A DNA stretch of 64,000 nt from Clostridia bacterium (GTDB taxonomy: Bacteria; Bacillota; Clostridia; UBA1381). Under the pieces are notes generated by a model. The model had not been told where the DNA came from and did not search any database. It saw only the letters and a program-made list of their open reading frames with translations. Made by a program: the position numbers and the translations under genes. Below, piece by piece: positions 62,031 through 64,000 of this stretch (the first letter of the stretch is position 1; each line of letters begins with the position of its first letter). The stretch covers positions 41,471-105,470 of the forward strand of contig JAFQJD010000005.1 of assembly GCA_017415105.1 (NCBI GenBank). The letters are read 5' to 3'.

Positions 62031-63203
62031 TTAGTTTATATGCTTCTTTACAAATCTTTCTATTCGTTTCAATGCCTCTTCGATGTTCTCAATTGAGTAA
62101 GCATATGAACAACGGATAAAGCCCTCTCCGCTTTCGCCGAATGCGTTACCCGGAACTACTGCAACCTTTTCCTCTTCAAGAAGTCTGTTACAGAACTCTT
62201 CGCTCGTCATTCCCGTTCTTTTGATACACGGGAACACGTAAAATGCACCGTACGGCTCAAAGCACGAAAGTCCCATATTACGGAATCCGTCAACTATAAC
62301 CCTGCGACGGTAGTTGTATTCCTCACGCATTCTTTCCACGTCATCGTCACAGCTGCGTAATGCTTCGATTGCCGCATACTGGCTTGTTGTGGGTGATGAC
62401 ATTATTCCGTACTGGTGTACCTTTGTCATAAGCTTAATTATACGCTCGGGACCCATCGCATAGCCAAGTCGCCAGCCGGTCATTGCAAACGCCTTTGAGA
62501 AGCCGTTTACAACAACGGTTCTCTCATACATTCCGTCAATCTTTGAGAATGGAATGTGCGGCTCACCACTGTAGAGAAGCTCTGCGTATATTTCGTCTGA
62601 AAGAACAAGAATGTCTGTGCCCTTTAATACCTCGGCGATTGCCTCAAGGTCAGACTTGCTCATCACGCCGCCCGTCGGGTTGTTCGGGAACGGCAGAATA
62701 AGAAGCTTTGTTTTGTCTGTTATTTTTTCCTTTAGCTGTTCAGGAGTAAGACGGAAATCGTCCTCTTCCTTTGTTTCGATTATGACCGGAACACCGCCTG
62801 CCATAATTGTAAGCGGTTTGTAGCATACAAAGCTCGGCTCCGGGATAAGCACCTCATCGCCTGGACACACAACACTTCGTATCATAGCGTCAATTGCTTC
62901 CGAACCGCCCACGGATACCAGTACCTGTGTTTTGGGGTCGTATTCTACATCGTATTTACGCATCATATAGTGACATATTTCTTCACGAAGTTCCATAAGC
63001 CCGCTGTTTGCTGTATAGTATGTCTGACCTGACTCAAGGCTGTATATACCTGCCTCACGTATCGCCCACGGCGTTACAAAGTCCGGCTCGCCCACGCCAA
63101 GCGATATAGCATCCTCCATCATACTTACAACATCAAAAAATTTTCGTATTCCCGACGGCGGCAAAGTGTCAACTGTCGGGTTAACCAATTTATCTAAATT
63201 CAT
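62031..63203 (-). CDS. PLP-dependent class I/II aminotransferase
   Basis: 390-aa fold-type I aminotransferase of the aspartate aminotransferase family (PatA-like). It shows ISLGVGEPDFVTPWAIREA, YTANSGLMELREEI, VSVGGSEAIDAM, PFPNNPTGGVMSKSDLEAI (Asn for PLP), DIYAELLYSG region with Asp/Tyr (LSDEIYAELL), and the PLP Lys in VNGFSKAFAMTGWRLGY, plus Arg in FIRCSYA for the carboxylate. Substrate not determinable. Its start overlaps the stop of the Lrp-type regulator gene by four bases, so the regulator probably controls it. Confidence 0.92.
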   Translation of the reverse strand: MNLDKLVNPTVDTLPPSGIRKFFDVVSMMEDAISLGVGEPDFVTPWAIREAGIYSLESGQTYYTANSGLMELREEICHYMMRKYDVEYDPKTQVLVSVGGSEAIDAMIRSVVCPGDEVLIPEPSFVCYKPLTIMAGGVPVIIETKEEDDFRLTPEQLKEKITDKTKLLILPFPNNPTGGVMSKSDLEAIAEVLKGTDILVLSDEIYAELLYSGEPHIPFSKIDGMYERTVVVNGFSKAFAMTGWRLGYAMGPERIIKLMTKVHQYGIMSSPTTSQYAAIEALRSCDDDVERMREEYNYRRRVIVDGFRNMGLSCFEPYGAFYVFPCIKRTGMTSEEFCNRLLEEEKVAVVPGNAFGESGEGFIRCSYAYSIENIEEALKRIERFVKKHIN

Positions 63204-63682
63204 AGTGTAATCACCTGTCTTGAATCCTTTCCTTCGGGTTTGAATATTACGCCCTCTTCCTTATACTTCTTGAGGACAAAATGTGTTGCTGTTGAAATTA
63301 CCGATTCCATCGGTGCAAGCTTCTGTGCAACGAAGAGTGCAACCTCTTTCATTGTCTTTCCCTCTATCATAACCGAGAGGTCATATGCACCTGACATAAG
63401 ATAGAGCGATGATACCTGCGGATACCTGTAGATTCTTTCTGCAACCTTATCAAATCCCTCACCACGTTGCGGAGTTACACGCAAATCAATAAGCGCCGTT
63501 ACAACGTCACGGTCTGTCTTTTCCCAGTTCACAATGGTTTTATAACCAACGATTATATGGTTCTTTTCAAGCTCGTCAATCTTGGCGGCGACCTCCGCCT
63601 CCGGTATACCTAACATCGCTGAAATTCTGGCGACATCTATCTTGCCCTGTTCTTTATCCAGGATTTTTAAAATGCTGTCCAT
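63200..63682 (-). CDS. Lrp/AsnC-family regulator
   Basis: 160-aa regulator with an N-terminal helix-turn-helix (about 1-60; ISAMLGIPEAEVAAKIDELEKNHIIVGYKTIVNW) and a C-terminal amino-acid-sensing RAM domain (about 65-145; ALIDLRVTPQRGEGFDKVAERIYRYPQVSSLYLMSGAYDLSVMIEG). ATG at 63682 was preferred to 63691 by spacing from GAAGGA. Overlap with the aminotransferase start indicates cotranscription and likely ligand-linked control of the unit. A TATAAT-like sequence lies upstream near 63774-63785 but without a convincing -35. Confidence 0.93.
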   Translation of the reverse strand: MDSILKILDKEQGKIDVARISAMLGIPEAEVAAKIDELEKNHIIVGYKTIVNWEKTDRDVVTALIDLRVTPQRGEGFDKVAERIYRYPQVSSLYLMSGAYDLSVMIEGKTMKEVALFVAQKLAPMESVISTATHFVLKKYKEEGVIFKPEGKDSRQVITL

Positions 63683-63824
63683 TAAAACCATTCCTTCCTA
63701 CTAAAAAATTTCTCATCTTTCCTTTGTATTTTTCAAAAATAAGGATACAATCCCCCATTTTCAATATACAAATTATATTATACTACAAAACACGAAAAAA
63801 AGCTATAGTTTTTAGATAAAAAAT

Positions 63825-63860
63825 CAAAAAAAATAATTCCTGTTATAATAACAGGAATTA
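63825..63860 (-). terminator. terminator for the gene entering from the right edge
   Basis: Minus strand AATTCCTGTT-ATTAT-AACAGGAATT followed by A and eight T. Confidence 0.85.
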
Positions 63861-63870
63861 TCAGACTGTC

Positions 63871-63919
63871 GAAGAACCCGACTTTGCATCAAGCAAAAAT
63901 CGGGTTCTTCTTCGTTTTT
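63871..63919. terminator. second hairpin downstream of the right-edge gene
   Basis: GAAGAACCCGA (63871-63881) pairs perfectly with TCGGGTTCTTC (63900-63910), with CTTCG and T run beyond on the plus strand. It lies in tandem with the terminator at 63825-63860. Confidence 0.7.
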
Positions 63920-63937
63920 ATTAAAAATTCGACAAAA

Positions 63938-64000
63938 TCAAATAATTTGGAAGGGGTATTGTTCCTCTTCCATTTCCATTTTGCAAGCTTTTTCAAATTC
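63938..64000 (-). CDS. C-terminal end of an unidentified minus-strand gene (partial)
   Basis: Reading from the right edge there are 20 open codons ending EEEQYPFQII and a TGA at 63938-63940. A helical acidic end (EFEKACKMEMEE) and two terminator-type hairpins immediately downstream support a real gene end. Too short to identify; a transposase or any other protein is possible. Confidence 0.4.
   Translation of the reverse strand, partial: EFEKACKMEMEEEQYPFQII

Overview
The window reads as chromosomal DNA of an anaerobic Gram-positive Clostridia-class Bacillota. The evidence is Shine-Dalgarno AGGAGG sites before most genes, many sigma-A type promoters with an almost invariable 17-bp spacer, RNase Y, pyruvate phosphate dikinase, a membrane pyrophosphatase with a K+-type motif, a YtvI-like membrane protein, several S-layer homology (SLH) proteins, and a clostridial glgB-C-D-A-P cluster. 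No ribosomal or transfer RNA gene and no CRISPR array was seen. Species cannot be fixed from the sequence alone.

Layout. Bases 1-5.0 kb (+): the 3' part of ppdK, a small XRE-type gene behind a structured leader, RNase Y (rny) behind a second structured leader, and ymdB. Bases 5.05-5.5 kb: a compact element made of a DUF559 endonuclease-like gene enclosed by near-perfect 54-bp inverted repeats, sitting exactly between the convergent ymdB and folE. Bases 5.5-19 kb: cofactor and central metabolism (folE, coaX, pnuC with an attenuator-like leader, coaD, gdhA, hppA), a GH26-like SLH enzyme, argS, glyA, nth. Bases 19-22 kb: small regulatory units (SLOG/XRE divergent pair, a DUF2798 gene behind a structured leader, an sdpI/sdpR-like pair with clear operators). 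Bases 22-31 kb: eno, nfo, queA-tgt, small hypothetical genes, carD-ispD-ispF, and a HAD-GtrA fusion.

Bases 31-38 kb (-): an amino-acid ABC importer whose binding protein is circularly permuted, then trmL-apgM-ytvI-metG. Bases 38-50.5 kb (-): carbohydrate region with a GH29 fucosidase, a GH13 maltodextrin enzyme, and glycogen genes. The glycogen genes appear to form two transcription units: glgB-C-D ends at a large 3' structure plus a terminator, and glgA-glgP-amylase starts from its own promoter. Bases 50.6-52.5 kb (+): an SGNH esterase coupled to a serine hydrolase. Bases 52.5-63.7 kb (-): an SLH lipoprotein, a two-gene unit of a membrane protein and a large GAP1-like protein, a heterodimeric ABC exporter, an aminotransferase and an Lrp regulator. 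The right edge holds the last codons of another minus-strand gene.

The most unusual signals are these: (a) the DUF559/inverted-repeat element; (b) five intergenic hairpins that share a near-identical apical core but have different, compensated lower stems, all between co-directional minus-strand genes; (c) four promoter-proximal leaders with terminator-like hairpins or alternative pairings that match no RNA class I could name; and (d) the circularly permuted binding protein.
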